Under the pieces are notes generated by a model that ran no database searches, had not been told where the DNA came from, and saw nothing but the letters and a program-made list of their open reading frames with translations. From NCBI RefSeq assembly GCF_014701095.1, contig NZ_AP023439.1, forward strand, positions 434,001 through 498,000: a stretch of DNA of 64,000 nt. Reading direction: 5' to 3'. This document shows positions 43,756-51,964 of the stretch, piece by piece. This stretch comes from Streptomyces tuirus (GTDB lineage Bacteria > Actinomycetota > Actinomycetes > Streptomycetales > Streptomycetaceae). Within the stretch, counting starts at the first letter, position 1; each line of letters opens with the position of its first letter. A program made the translations under genes and the position numbers.

Positions 43756-43988
43756 TGCACGGTCCAGGTGTACTTGTCACCGCCCACCCAGCGGATCACA
43801 TCCGGGTCGTCCATGTCGTGCACGGGGATCCCGTACGCGGCCGCGGCCGCCAGCACGTCGGTGATGGACCGGGCCTCCCCGACCACCTGGCCGTCGATCT
43901 GCACGATCCGGAACGGCGGATTGCCCGGCTGCACCCCGAGCACCTGGATCCGCGGGTGGGATATGTACGGGCTCGCGCTTTCGGTCAT
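43752..43988 (-). CDS. conserved 78-residue hypothetical protein
   Basis: A small soluble protein: MTESASPYISHPRIQVLGVQ, a central VQIDGQVVGEARSITDVLAAAAAYG and the end DPDVIRWVGGDKYTWTVH. The pattern strand-helix-strand is likely, but I recognise no family with a known function. It is convergent with the VanZ gene, ends in the shared hairpin, and has no evident operon partner. Confidence 0.7.
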   Translation of the reverse strand: MTESASPYISHPRIQVLGVQPGNPPFRIVQIDGQVVGEARSITDVLAAAAAYGIPVHDMDDPDVIRWVGGDKYTWTVH

Positions 43989-44053
43989 GCATCGAGCGTA
44001 GAACGCAACCGGCGGCGGCGCGGGTCCAGGACACCCGCCGGGACCTCCGCCGC

Positions 44054-44863
44054 TCAGGGGCGGCGCCAGTCATCAGTGGTCAGATGGGAACCGGCCTGCG
44101 GGCCCATCCGGAGCATCCCGCCGTCGACGACCCAGGACGCACCGGTGACGTACGAGGCGTCCGGGCCGGCGAGGAAGGCGATGACGGCGGCGACCTCGCG
44201 GGCGTCGCCGGGCCGGCCGAGCGGGATGCCCGGGCGGCTCTCGGTGTGCGGGTCGGTGTCCTCCTGCCCGGTCATGGGCGTGGAGATCTCCCCCGGGGCG
44301 ACGGCGTTGACGGTGATGCGGTGCTCGGCCAGTTCGAGCGCCATGACCTGGGTGAGCTGCCCGAGTCCGCCCTTGGCGGCGCAGTAGGGCGCGGCGCCCA
44401 CCCGCGGCTCGTGCTCGTGGACGGACGTGACGTTGATGATCCGGCCGCCCTCGCCGTGCCCGATCATGCGCCGGGCCGCCTTCTGCCCGCACAGGAACGG
44501 CCCGACGAGATCGACGTCGAGGACCTCGCGCACGTCGGACAGTTCCAGGTCCAGGAAGGGCGTCATGGTGCCGGTCCCGGCGTTGTTGACCAGCACGTCG
44601 ATGCGGCCGAGCCGTTCACACAGGTCGTCGACGGTGTCGGCGGCGTCGGGCAGCCGGGTGAGGTCCATCCGGGCGACCTCGGCCCGCTGTCCGTGCGAGC
44701 GCACTTCGCCGGCCGTCTCCTCCGCACCCTCGCGGTCGCTGTGATAGGTGATGCCGACGTCCATGCCCGCCTGCGCCAGGCGTACGGCGGTGGCGCGGCC
44801 GATGCCGGAGTCGGCGCCGGTGATCACGGCGACCTTGCTGGGTGACGCGCTGGGGGCGGACAT
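44054..44863 (-). CDS. short-chain dehydrogenase/reductase (SDR)
   Basis: A 269-residue classical SDR. The cofactor motif is TGADSGIGRAT (about residues 18-28), NNAG is in LVNNAGTGTM, and the catalytic Ser and YxxxK are in INVTSVHEHE and PYCAAKGG. The VTGASWVVDGGML block near the C-terminus is typical of the FabG-like group. The substrate is unknown. The ATG has GAGGAGG at good spacing. It is divergent from the PHP-domain gene. Confidence 0.9.
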   Translation of the reverse strand: MSAPSASPSKVAVITGADSGIGRATAVRLAQAGMDVGITYHSDREGAEETAGEVRSHGQRAEVARMDLTRLPDAADTVDDLCERLGRIDVLVNNAGTGTMTPFLDLELSDVREVLDVDLVGPFLCGQKAARRMIGHGEGGRIINVTSVHEHEPRVGAAPYCAAKGGLGQLTQVMALELAEHRITVNAVAPGEISTPMTGQEDTDPHTESRPGIPLGRPGDAREVAAVIAFLAGPDASYVTGASWVVDGGMLRMGPQAGSHLTTDDWRRP

Positions 44864-44988
44864 GACGAGCCTCCTCGTCGACGGGGCCGGGACCAGGCAT
44901 CGCAGTACCCGGGGGGATACCGGGCAAACCGCGTGCGCCCGTCGTGCGGCCCCCCGGGCGCTGGGGAACCCTTGAGGGGGAGGTGGCG

Positions 44989-46029
44989 ATGGACCCCGTC
45001 GAAGCGCTGGACCGGATCGCCTTCCTGCTGGAGCGGTCCCTGGCACCGACCTACCGCGTACGCGCCTTCCGTACGGCGGCGCGCGTGCTGAGGGACCTGG
45101 GCGGCGACGAGGTGCGCCGGCGGGCCGCGGACGGGTCGCTGGAGAAGCTCAAGGGGGTCGGACCGAAGACGGCGCAGGTGGTGCGGGAGGCCCTGGCAGG
45201 CCAGGTGCCCGGCTATCTGTCGAAACTGGAGGGCGAGGCGCACGAGCAGCCGGCCGTACGGGGCGGGCAGAAGCTGCGGGCGCTGCTGCGCGGGGACTGC
45301 CATCTGCACTCCGACTGGTCGGACGGTGGCAGCCCGATCGAGGAGATGGGCCGGGCCGCCGCGGAGCTGGGCCACGAGTGGGCGGCGCTGACCGACCACT
45401 CGCCGCGGCTGACGGTGGCCCGCGGCCTGTCGCCCGAACGGCTGCGGGAGCAACTGGACGTGGTGGCCGAGCTGAACGGGACCTGGGCGCCGTTCCGGCT
45501 GCTGACCGGCATCGAGTGCGACATCCTCGAGGACGGCACCCTCGACCAGGAGCCGGAACTGCTGGACCGGCTCGACGTGGTGGTCGTGTCGGTGCACTCC
45601 AAGCTCCGCATGGACGCCCGGTCGATGACCCGGCGGATGGTGGCCGCCGTACGCGATCCGCACTCGGACGTGCTCGGGCACTGCACGGGGCGGCTGCTGA
45701 CCGGGCGGGGGCGGCCGGAGTCGGAGTTCGACGCGGACGAGGTGTTCGCCGCCCTCGCCGAGACCGGCACCGCCCTGGAGATCAACAGCAGGCCCGAGCG
45801 GCTGGACCCGCCGCGGCGGCTGCTGCGCCGGGCCGTGGACGCGGGGGTGCTGTTCTCCGTCGACACCGACGCGCACGCGCCCGGGCAGCTGGACTGGCAG
45901 ATCAACGGATGCGCGCGGGCCGAGGAGTGCGGGGTGCCGCCGGAGCGGGTGGTGACCACCTGGTCCCTCGACGAGCTCCTCGCCTGGACCCGTGAGCGGC
46001 GGGTGCCGTCCGGCGTGGCGGGCGGCTGA
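44989..46029 (+). CDS. PHP-domain phosphoesterase with PolX-like HhH N-terminus
   Basis: A 346-residue protein. Residues 1-85 (DPVEALDRIAFLLERSLAPTYRVRAFRTAARVL...LEKLKGVGPKTAQVVREAL) match the helix-hairpin-helix 8-kDa domain of family X DNA polymerases. The rest is a PHP phosphoesterase domain with metal ligands in GDCHLHSDWSDGG, ALTDHSP, GIECDIL, VVVSVHSKL, LGHCTGR and DTDAHAPG. The polymerase core that joins the two parts in bacterial PolX is absent. A repair nuclease or phosphatase role is likely but unproven. The ATG follows GGGGGAGG. Confidence 0.85.
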   Translation: MDPVEALDRIAFLLERSLAPTYRVRAFRTAARVLRDLGGDEVRRRAADGSLEKLKGVGPKTAQVVREALAGQVPGYLSKLEGEAHEQPAVRGGQKLRALLRGDCHLHSDWSDGGSPIEEMGRAAAELGHEWAALTDHSPRLTVARGLSPERLREQLDVVAELNGTWAPFRLLTGIECDILEDGTLDQEPELLDRLDVVVVSVHSKLRMDARSMTRRMVAAVRDPHSDVLGHCTGRLLTGRGRPESEFDADEVFAALAETGTALEINSRPERLDPPRRLLRRAVDAGVLFSVDTDAHAPGQLDWQINGCARAEECGVPPERVVTTWSLDELLAWTRERRVPSGVAGG

Positions 46030-46068
46030 CGTGGTACCCGCACCGCCGGAGAGGAAGGGACCGCACCT

Positions 46069-46734
46069 ATGGTAAGCGAGGGACGGGCGGCCGTGTTCGA
46101 CGTCGACGGCACGCTGGTCGACACCAACCATCTGCATGTCGTGGCCTGGTGGGAGGCCTTCCGGCAGGCGGGTCACGAGGTGCCGATGCACGCCATTCAC
46201 CGGGCCGTGGGCCTGCCGTCGACCGACCTGGTCGCCCATCTGCTGGGCGAGGACCGGGACACCGGCCAGGACGCCGGCATCAGCGCCGGGCACCTGGCGC
46301 TGTACGGGCAGTACTTCGACCGGCTGCCCGCACTGCCGGGGGCCGGGGACCTGCTGCGGCGGCTGCACCGGGACGGCTGGACGGTGGTGCTGGCCACCTC
46401 GGCGAGCGGCGCGGAACTCCGTGCGCTGCGCCGCGCCATCGACGCGGACGAGGCCATCGCCGCCACGGCCAGCGCCGACGACGTCGCCGAGGGCAAGCCG
46501 TCCCCCGAGCCGGTCGAGCACGCCCTGGAGCTCGCCGGGGTCCCGGCGGAGCGGGCGGTGTTCGTCGGCGACACCGTGTGGGACATGCTCGCGGGCAGCA
46601 GGGCCGGGGTGCGCTGCCTGGGCGTCCTGTGCGGTGGCATTCCGCGCGCCGATCTGGAGGACTCCGGCGCGGACGCGGTCTACGCCGACCCCGCGGATCT
46701 GCTGTCCTCCCTCGGTGACGGCCCGCTGGCGTGA
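46069..46734 (+). CDS. HAD-family phosphatase
   Basis: A 221-residue haloacid dehalogenase-type hydrolase. Motif I is VFDVDGTLVDT (nucleophile Asp, about residue 11), motif II is LATSASG, the motif III Lys is in EGKPSPEP and motif IV is VFVGDTVWDM. The cap is the beta-phosphoglucomutase/phosphoglycolate phosphatase type. Substrate unknown. The ATG has GAGAGGAAGGG upstream. It follows the PHP gene by 39 bp and may be co-transcribed. Confidence 0.9.
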   Translation: MVSEGRAAVFDVDGTLVDTNHLHVVAWWEAFRQAGHEVPMHAIHRAVGLPSTDLVAHLLGEDRDTGQDAGISAGHLALYGQYFDRLPALPGAGDLLRRLHRDGWTVVLATSASGAELRALRRAIDADEAIAATASADDVAEGKPSPEPVEHALELAGVPAERAVFVGDTVWDMLAGSRAGVRCLGVLCGGIPRADLEDSGADAVYADPADLLSSLGDGPLA

Positions 46735-46774
46735 AACGACGTGAAACCCCCGGTCACGGGGATACCCGCAGCGC

Positions 46775-48082
46775 ATGACGCGTGTGACGAGTGCCGTACA
46801 GCGGGCGGCGGGAGCCTTCCGCGGACGGAAGGACGACGAAAGGGACACCGGGGCCGCCTCGAACGGGCGGCCCCGAGGAGCACCGACGGCACAGGGGCGG
46901 ATGCGCGACCTGGAACAGGGGGCGCGTCGCGTACGGCCGGTGGATGCCGTACGGCGCGACACACGGGGCGCCTGGAACGCCGTACGAGCGGCGTGGCGCG
47001 GGCCGGGCAGGGAGCGGGACCTGGTCGTCCAGTCGCTGAAAGCGGCCGGGGCGGCGGTGCTCGCCTGGCTGGTGGGCGGCGTCTGGATGGGCGATCCGCT
47101 GGCGCTGATGGCGCCCTGGGTGGCGCTGGTGCTGGTGCAGGCCACGGTCTTCAGTTCGCTCGTGCAGGGGGCGCGGCAGTTCGGGGCGATCTGCGTCGGC
47201 ACGCTGGTGGCCTCGGGAGCACAGGCCATCACCGACGACACGACGGGCGCGCTCGCCCTGTCGATACCGGTGCTGATGCTGCTGGCGAACTGGCCCCGCT
47301 TCGGCGACCAGGGCATCTACGCGGCCACCACGGCCCTGTTCACCATCTCCTCGGGCATGGTCAGCCTGTCCGCCGTCGGGCACCGGGTGGGGCAGGCCGC
47401 GATCGGCGCGGTCATCGGCGTCGCCGTCAACGCGCTCGTGCTGCCGCCGATCCATCTGCGGGACGTGCGGGAGAACCTGGCGGCGCTCGCCCGGGAGGCC
47501 GGGGACGTGCTGCACACGGTCGCCGGCGATCTGCGCGAGGGCGAGTGGGACGCCCAGACCGCCGCCGGCTGGGTCGGCGCCTCGAACCGGCTGGACCACC
47601 GTCTGAAGGCGCTGCGTTCGGCGCGCCGGTGGAGCCAGGAGAGCCTGCGCCTGACCTACGCCCCGCTGCGCGCCCTGCACCGCGTGCCGCACGGGGGTGT
47701 CCTGCCGTCGGTGGACGAGGACGACCGGCTCAGCCGGGTGACCGGGCACGTCGCCACGCTGACCCGGGCCCTCGCGGTGTCCGTGGACGACAAGCGGACG
47801 CCCGCCCCGCCCGAGGGCCCGGCCCTGCGCTCGTACGCGCGTCTGCTGGAGCTGGTCGGGGACGCCCTGTTCGCGGAGGCCGACAGTCTGCTCGAGGGCG
47901 GTGTGACCGCCCGGCCTGACGAGGAGACCGAGAAGGCGATGCGGGAGCTGCACGAGGAGTTGCAGGACGGGCTGCGCCGGCACGCCGGGGAGGGGGCCGC
48001 CCACACCGCCGTCCTGGGCACGTTGGTCCTCCAGGCGGAGAACCTCTGGACCGAGGTCGTCCCCGGCGATCAGGAGCAGTGA
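46775..48082 (+). CDS. FUSC-family (aromatic acid exporter-like) membrane protein
   Basis: A 435-residue protein with an N-terminal membrane block of about six spans (AAGAAVLAWLVGGVWMGDPLALMAPWVALVLVQATVFSSL, QFGAICVGTLVASG, AIGAVIGVAVNALVLPP) and a long cytoplasmic helical domain. This is the FUSC/ArAE layout of proposed efflux proteins. The first 60 residues are basic and disordered; an in-frame ATG at 46901 (MRDLEQG) is an alternative start, as neither start has a strong site. Another FUSC protein lies at 51965-53218. Confidence 0.82.
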   Translation: MTRVTSAVQRAAGAFRGRKDDERDTGAASNGRPRGAPTAQGRMRDLEQGARRVRPVDAVRRDTRGAWNAVRAAWRGPGRERDLVVQSLKAAGAAVLAWLVGGVWMGDPLALMAPWVALVLVQATVFSSLVQGARQFGAICVGTLVASGAQAITDDTTGALALSIPVLMLLANWPRFGDQGIYAATTALFTISSGMVSLSAVGHRVGQAAIGAVIGVAVNALVLPPIHLRDVRENLAALAREAGDVLHTVAGDLREGEWDAQTAAGWVGASNRLDHRLKALRSARRWSQESLRLTYAPLRALHRVPHGGVLPSVDEDDRLSRVTGHVATLTRALAVSVDDKRTPAPPEGPALRSYARLLELVGDALFAEADSLLEGGVTARPDEETEKAMRELHEELQDGLRRHAGEGAAHTAVLGTLVLQAENLWTEVVPGDQEQ

Positions 48083-48174
48083 CGCAGCTCACCGAGCAGG
48101 TGGGCCGCGCGCGGAACACCCCAGTGTGGTTGCCCGTTGAACAAGGCGTGGGTCCGGACAGGACCCCCTGAGCC

Positions 48175-48207
48175 GCCCCGGCCGTGATTCCCCCGTCCGG
48201 CCGGGGC
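48175..48207 (+). terminator. possible terminator after the FUSC gene
   Basis: GCCCCGGCCG and CGGCCGGGGC form a 10-bp stem around a 13-nt loop, followed by TTCCCTTTG. It sits between the FUSC stop and the epimerase gene. Confidence 0.55.
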
Positions 48208-48288
48208 TTCCCTTTGCTCACGTGCAAGACGCGCCACCTGGGTACTCGGTCACCTCTCGCGGAACCACGCGGCCGAGAGGAGCGCAAG

Positions 48289-49317
48289 GTGAGCAGCGCA
48301 ACGGGCATGAGAGTCGTCGTCACGGGCGCCACCGGAAACGTCGGCACGAGCGTGGTGCGCGCCTTGTCGGAGGACCCGGAGGTCGCCTCCGTGCTGGGCC
48401 TGGCCCGGCGGATCCCGGACTGGTCGCCCCCGAAGACGGACTGGGCCGCCGTCGACCTCGCCTCCGAGCGGTCCGATCTGGTGGAGCGGTTCGCGGGCGC
48501 CGACGCGGTGGTCCATCTGGCCTGGGCGTTCCAGCCGACGCACGACCCGGCCGCGACCTGGCGCACGAACGTCCTCGGCAGCATGCGCGTCCTCGAGGCG
48601 GTCGCCGCCGCGGATGTGCCGGCGCTGGTGCACGCCTCGTCGGTCGGCGCGTACTCCCCCGGTCCGAAGGACGAGGCCGTCGACGAGTCATGGCCGACGC
48701 ACGGCTGGCCGGGTGCCGCGTACTGCCGGGAGAAGGCCTATCTGGAGCGTGCGCTGGACACGTTCGAGCGCGACCGGCCCGAGACGCGGGTGGTGCGGAT
48801 GCGGCCCGCCTTCCTCTTCCGGCGGGAATCGGCGAGCGAGCAGCGCCGCATCTTCGGCGGCCGCTTCCTGCCCGGCCCGCTGGCCCGACCGGAGCTGCTG
48901 CCCTTCCTTCCCGACGTCCCGGGGCTGCGGGTGCAGGCCCTGCACACGGACGACGCGGCGAACGCGTACCGGCTGGCGCTGCTTTCCGGCGTGCGGGGCG
49001 CCTTCAACCTGGCGGCCGACCCGCCGGTCGACGCCCGGCTGCTGGGCGAGATGTTCGACGCGCGCCCGGTGCGGCTGCCCCGCACGGCGGTCCGGTCGGC
49101 GATCGCCGCGGCCTGGGGCCTGCATCTGCTGCCCGCCTCTCCGCACTTGTTCGACGCGGTGCTGCGGCTGCCGCTGATGGACTGCACGCGTGCGCGCACG
49201 GAACTCGGCTGGCAGCCCGAGCACACCGCCCCTGAGGTGCTGGAGGAGTTCCTGCTGGGCCTGAATGAGGGGGCGGGGGCGCGTACGGAGCCGATGCGGG
49301 GACGCAAGGTGGGCTGA
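48289..49317 (+). CDS. NAD-dependent epimerase/dehydratase (extended SDR)
   Basis: A 342-residue extended SDR. The nucleotide-binding motif is VTGATGNVGTS (about residues 12-22), the VVHLAWAF segment follows, and catalytic residues are Ser in HASSVGAYSP and YxxxK in AAYCREKAYLE. The C-terminal substrate domain is intact. The role could be sugar-nucleotide or small-molecule modification; no sugar cluster is nearby. The GTG at 48289 has AGAGGAG 6 nt upstream, while the ATG of RVVVTG six codons later has none. Confidence 0.87.
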   Translation: MSSATGMRVVVTGATGNVGTSVVRALSEDPEVASVLGLARRIPDWSPPKTDWAAVDLASERSDLVERFAGADAVVHLAWAFQPTHDPAATWRTNVLGSMRVLEAVAAADVPALVHASSVGAYSPGPKDEAVDESWPTHGWPGAAYCREKAYLERALDTFERDRPETRVVRMRPAFLFRRESASEQRRIFGGRFLPGPLARPELLPFLPDVPGLRVQALHTDDAANAYRLALLSGVRGAFNLAADPPVDARLLGEMFDARPVRLPRTAVRSAIAAAWGLHLLPASPHLFDAVLRLPLMDCTRARTELGWQPEHTAPEVLEEFLLGLNEGAGARTEPMRGRKVG

Positions 49318-49332
49318 GCGGGGCGCACTTCC

Positions 49333-49452
49333 GGCGGCCCGGGCGCACTCCCGGCGGCTCGGGCGCTCTCTCCAAGGCGGCCCGGGCATACCGCTCCCCG
49401 TGATCCGGACCTTCTCCCGGGCGGCCCGGGCGTGCCGCTCCGTGATCCGGAC
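49333..49452. repeat. short direct repeats downstream of the epimerase gene
   Basis: Two 33-35-bp copies (49376-49410 and 49420-49452) share GGCGGCCCGGGC and CCGTGATCCGGAC with small differences, and two weaker GGCGG(C/T)CCGGGCGC units lie just before them. No coding potential is evident. Confidence 0.55.
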
Positions 49453-49457
49453 ATGCC

Positions 49458-49498
49458 CGAGGGCCGCAGCCGACCCCCACAGCCGGCTGCGGCCCTCG
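49458..49498. terminator. bidirectional hairpin terminator
   Basis: A perfect 15-bp stem (CGAGGGCCGCAGCCG and complement) with an 11-nt loop, between convergent genes. Confidence 0.78.
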
Positions 49499-49512
49499 GT
49501 GGGATGCCCTCC

Positions 49513-49788
49513 TCAGGCGGAGGGCTCGTCAGGCACCGGGTGCTCGGTCTGATCCGTTCCCGAGCGCGGTGCTCCTCGCCGGCCCGTCCCCGCTTCGTCC
49601 GTGTCGGGGACGTCGTCGGCGGGCTCGTCGGTCTCGTCGTCGTTCTGCCGCGTGTCGTTGCCGTCGGTGCCCGTGAAGCGCGGGGCGACCTCCCACGGGT
49701 CCTCGCCGTCGTCGGCCTGCTGGTCCGGCATGTCCCGCGGGATGGGCTCACCGTTCTCACCGGGTCCTTCGAGGCGGTGGTCGGTCAC
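49513..49788 (-). CDS. acidic disordered small protein, unknown function
   Basis: A 91-residue protein composed largely of Asp, Glu, Gly, Pro, Thr and Gln, e.g. DDGEDPWEVAPRFTGTDGND and DDETDEPADDVPDTDEAG. No hydrophobic core is present, so it is probably disordered. The GTG start has GGGAG upstream. It lies 61 bp downstream of the ROK regulator gene on the same strand. Function not recognised. Confidence 0.6.
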   Translation of the reverse strand: MTDHRLEGPGENGEPIPRDMPDQQADDGEDPWEVAPRFTGTDGNDTRQNDDETDEPADDVPDTDEAGTGRRGAPRSGTDQTEHPVPDEPSA

Positions 49789-49849
49789 GGCGTGCTCCCT
49801 TCTGTGGTCCGGGCGTCACGCGAGTACCTCCGCGGTGATCGGCGAAACC

Positions 49850-51139
49850 TCAGCGCGGCGTCCGCTCCTGAAGTGCCGTGCGCCAGGCCGGGACCGGGTA
49901 CTCCGGTGCCGGGTCGGGGCGCCGTCCGCCGCGGGCGAAGAAGTCGGCGAGCGGCAGGATCGCCGCGCCGATCGTCACCGCGTCGGGCCCGAGCCTGCCG
50001 AGGTCGACGGTCACCTTCCCGGCGGGGTGGCGCAGCGCGTACGACATGGCGTGGCGGCGTACGGCGGGCAGGAACCGCGAGCCGAGCGCCAGGCCCGCCC
50101 AGCCGCCGATGAGGATGCGCTCGGGCTGGAAGAGGTTGATCAGGTCGGACAGGCCCGCCCCGAGGTACTCGGCGGTCTCCTCCAGGACGGCCAGCGCGAC
50201 GGGGTCGGCGGCGGCGCCCTCGGCGGGGTGGGCCGCGGCGAGCATCGTGGTGAGGGCGGTCTCCTCGTCGGTGCCGTCCGGGACGCGGCCGCCCTCCTCC
50301 CGCCAGCGGGCGAGCAGCGACTCGGCGCCCGCGTACGCCTCCAGACAGCCGAGCGCACCGCACCGGCAGCGGCGGCCCCGCACGCGCACGGTCAGATGCC
50401 CCCACTCGACGGCGCGGCCCTGGTCCACGTCGGGGGTGACGAGGCTGGCGCCGACGCCGGAGCCGAACAGCACCACGACGGCGTTGCGGGCGCCGCGTCC
50501 GGCACCGAACCACATCTCGGCCTGGCCCAGCGTCTTGGCGCCGTTGTCGATGAAGTACGGGACGGTGTCCGGCAGCGGGGAACCGGCGCGCAGCAGGGCC
50601 TCCAGCGGGACGGCGTCCCAGCCGATGGTCTGCCCGTGCACGAGTGCGCCGCGGTCCGCGGTGCGCTCGACGATGCCGGGGACACCGATGCCGACGCCGA
50701 GGAGCCGCTCGGGCGCGAGGCCGGCGGTGTCCAGGACTTCGGCGATGCCCTGGCGGATGTGGTCGACGATGGCCTCGACCTCGTACCGCTGCGGCGACAG
50801 CGGGCGCTCGACGCGGGCGAGTTCGGTGAGGGTGAGGTCGAAGAGCTCGACGCGGACCCGGGTCTCGCCGACGTCGACGCCGATCATGTGGCCGCTGCCG
50901 GGCGCGACCCGCAGCAGGGTGCGCGGGCGGCCGCCGTCGGAGTCGACGCTGCCGGCCTCCTCGACCAGCCCGTCGGCGACCAGGTCCGCGACGACGTTGC
51001 TGACGGAACCGGAGCTCAGGCCGGTGACCGGGCCGAGTTCGAAGCGGCTGAGCGGGCCGTCGAAGTAGAGCCTCTGCAGCACGGCCGTGCGGTTGGCCCG
51101 CCTGAGATCGCGTACCGTGCGCCCGTTCCGCGCCGCCAT
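49850..51139 (-). CDS. ROK-family transcriptional regulator
   Basis: A 429-residue NagC/XylR-type repressor. The N-terminal winged helix (TAVLQRLYFDGPLSRFELGPVTGLSSGSVSNVVADLVADGLVEE) precedes the ROK sugar-kinase-like domain: IGVDVGETRVRVEL, LGVGIGVPGIV and the zinc site CRCGALGCLEAY. Such regulators sense sugars or their phosphates. No sugar operon flanks it, so the target is unknown. The ATG at 51139 has GAGGAGAG upstream. It is divergent from the EF-G-binding protein gene. Confidence 0.92.
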   Translation of the reverse strand: MAARNGRTVRDLRRANRTAVLQRLYFDGPLSRFELGPVTGLSSGSVSNVVADLVADGLVEEAGSVDSDGGRPRTLLRVAPGSGHMIGVDVGETRVRVELFDLTLTELARVERPLSPQRYEVEAIVDHIRQGIAEVLDTAGLAPERLLGVGIGVPGIVERTADRGALVHGQTIGWDAVPLEALLRAGSPLPDTVPYFIDNGAKTLGQAEMWFGAGRGARNAVVVLFGSGVGASLVTPDVDQGRAVEWGHLTVRVRGRRCRCGALGCLEAYAGAESLLARWREEGGRVPDGTDEETALTTMLAAAHPAEGAAADPVALAVLEETAEYLGAGLSDLINLFQPERILIGGWAGLALGSRFLPAVRRHAMSYALRHPAGKVTVDLGRLGPDAVTIGAAILPLADFFARGGRRPDPAPEYPVPAWRTALQERTPR

Positions 51140-51314
51140 GTGACTCTCCTCGCATCCCCTGTCCGACCTGCAACATACCGTCGGGGCCGGGCCCGGCGCG
51201 ACATTCTCCAACCCTTATTTCACGATGTGATCTAACAGCCGGGCCGACAGGGCGGGTGACGGAAATCCGCTGGCCCCTCGCGTCACTCGTGTCTAACCTG
51301 ACCTGGCCCCCAGA

Positions 51315-51331
51315 ACCTAGACCCCCTAGGT
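51315..51331. promoter_or_regulatory. ACCTAG-N5-CTAGGT palindrome in the ROK/FBP divergent region
   Basis: Perfect 6-bp arms with a 5-bp spacer, 29 bp before the GTG of the EF-G-binding protein gene. It could be an operator for the ROK protein or part of a promoter. Confidence 0.35.
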
Positions 51332-51359
51332 TTCGCGACGATCACTCTCAGGAGCCCCC

Positions 51360-51854
51360 GTGCAGCCGCTCACCGAGCAGGACATCCGCGCCTCTTTCAT
51401 CAACTGCTCCAAGGGCGAGGCCAAGCGCCTGGCCGTGCCCCGGGACCTCGACGAGCGTCCCTGGGCCGATCTCGACTTCCTCGGGTGGCGTGATCCGGGA
51501 GCGCCCGACCGGAGCTATCTGGTCACCGGGCGGGCTGGGCGGCTGGTGGGCGTGTCGATGCGGTTCCAGGCCGCGCAGCGCGGGTTCCTGCAGCGCAGCA
51601 TGTGTTCGCTGTGCCTGACGACGCACCCGCGGGGCGGGGTCGCGCTGATGACGGCACGGAAGGCGGGAGCGGCCGGACGCGAGGGCAACTCCGTCGGGGC
51701 GTACATGTGCACCGACCTCGCCTGCTCCCTGTACATCCGCGGGAAGAAGGCGCTCGAGGCCGGGTCCCGGTTCGAGGAGAGCCTCACCGTGGAGGAGCAG
51801 ATCGAGCGGACCACGGGCCGTCTGGCCGCCTTCCTCGACAAGGTGTACGCCTGA
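51360..51854 (+). CDS. elongation factor G-binding protein, FusB-like
   Basis: A 164-residue protein of the FBP family (FusB/FusC-like C-terminal zinc-finger domain). It starts MQPLTEQDIRASFINCSKGEAKRLAVP and has the zinc-binding cysteines in MCSLCLTTHP and MCTDLACSLYIRGK. In Staphylococcus, FusB binds EF-G and rescues it from fusidic acid; actinobacterial members are uncharacterised as far as I know. The GTG start follows CAGGAGCCCCC. It is divergent from the ROK regulator gene. Confidence 0.85.
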   Translation: MQPLTEQDIRASFINCSKGEAKRLAVPRDLDERPWADLDFLGWRDPGAPDRSYLVTGRAGRLVGVSMRFQAAQRGFLQRSMCSLCLTTHPRGGVALMTARKAGAAGREGNSVGAYMCTDLACSLYIRGKKALEAGSRFEESLTVEEQIERTTGRLAAFLDKVYA

Positions 51855-51964
51855 TCCCCTCGGTCGCCCGTGGTTTGCCCCGGCGCTAACGTCCTTCATG
51901 AGCGTCCTTCATGGATGTGTTCGACGGATGCGTTCGATGCGCCGGGAAGGGGAACAGCCCCAGG

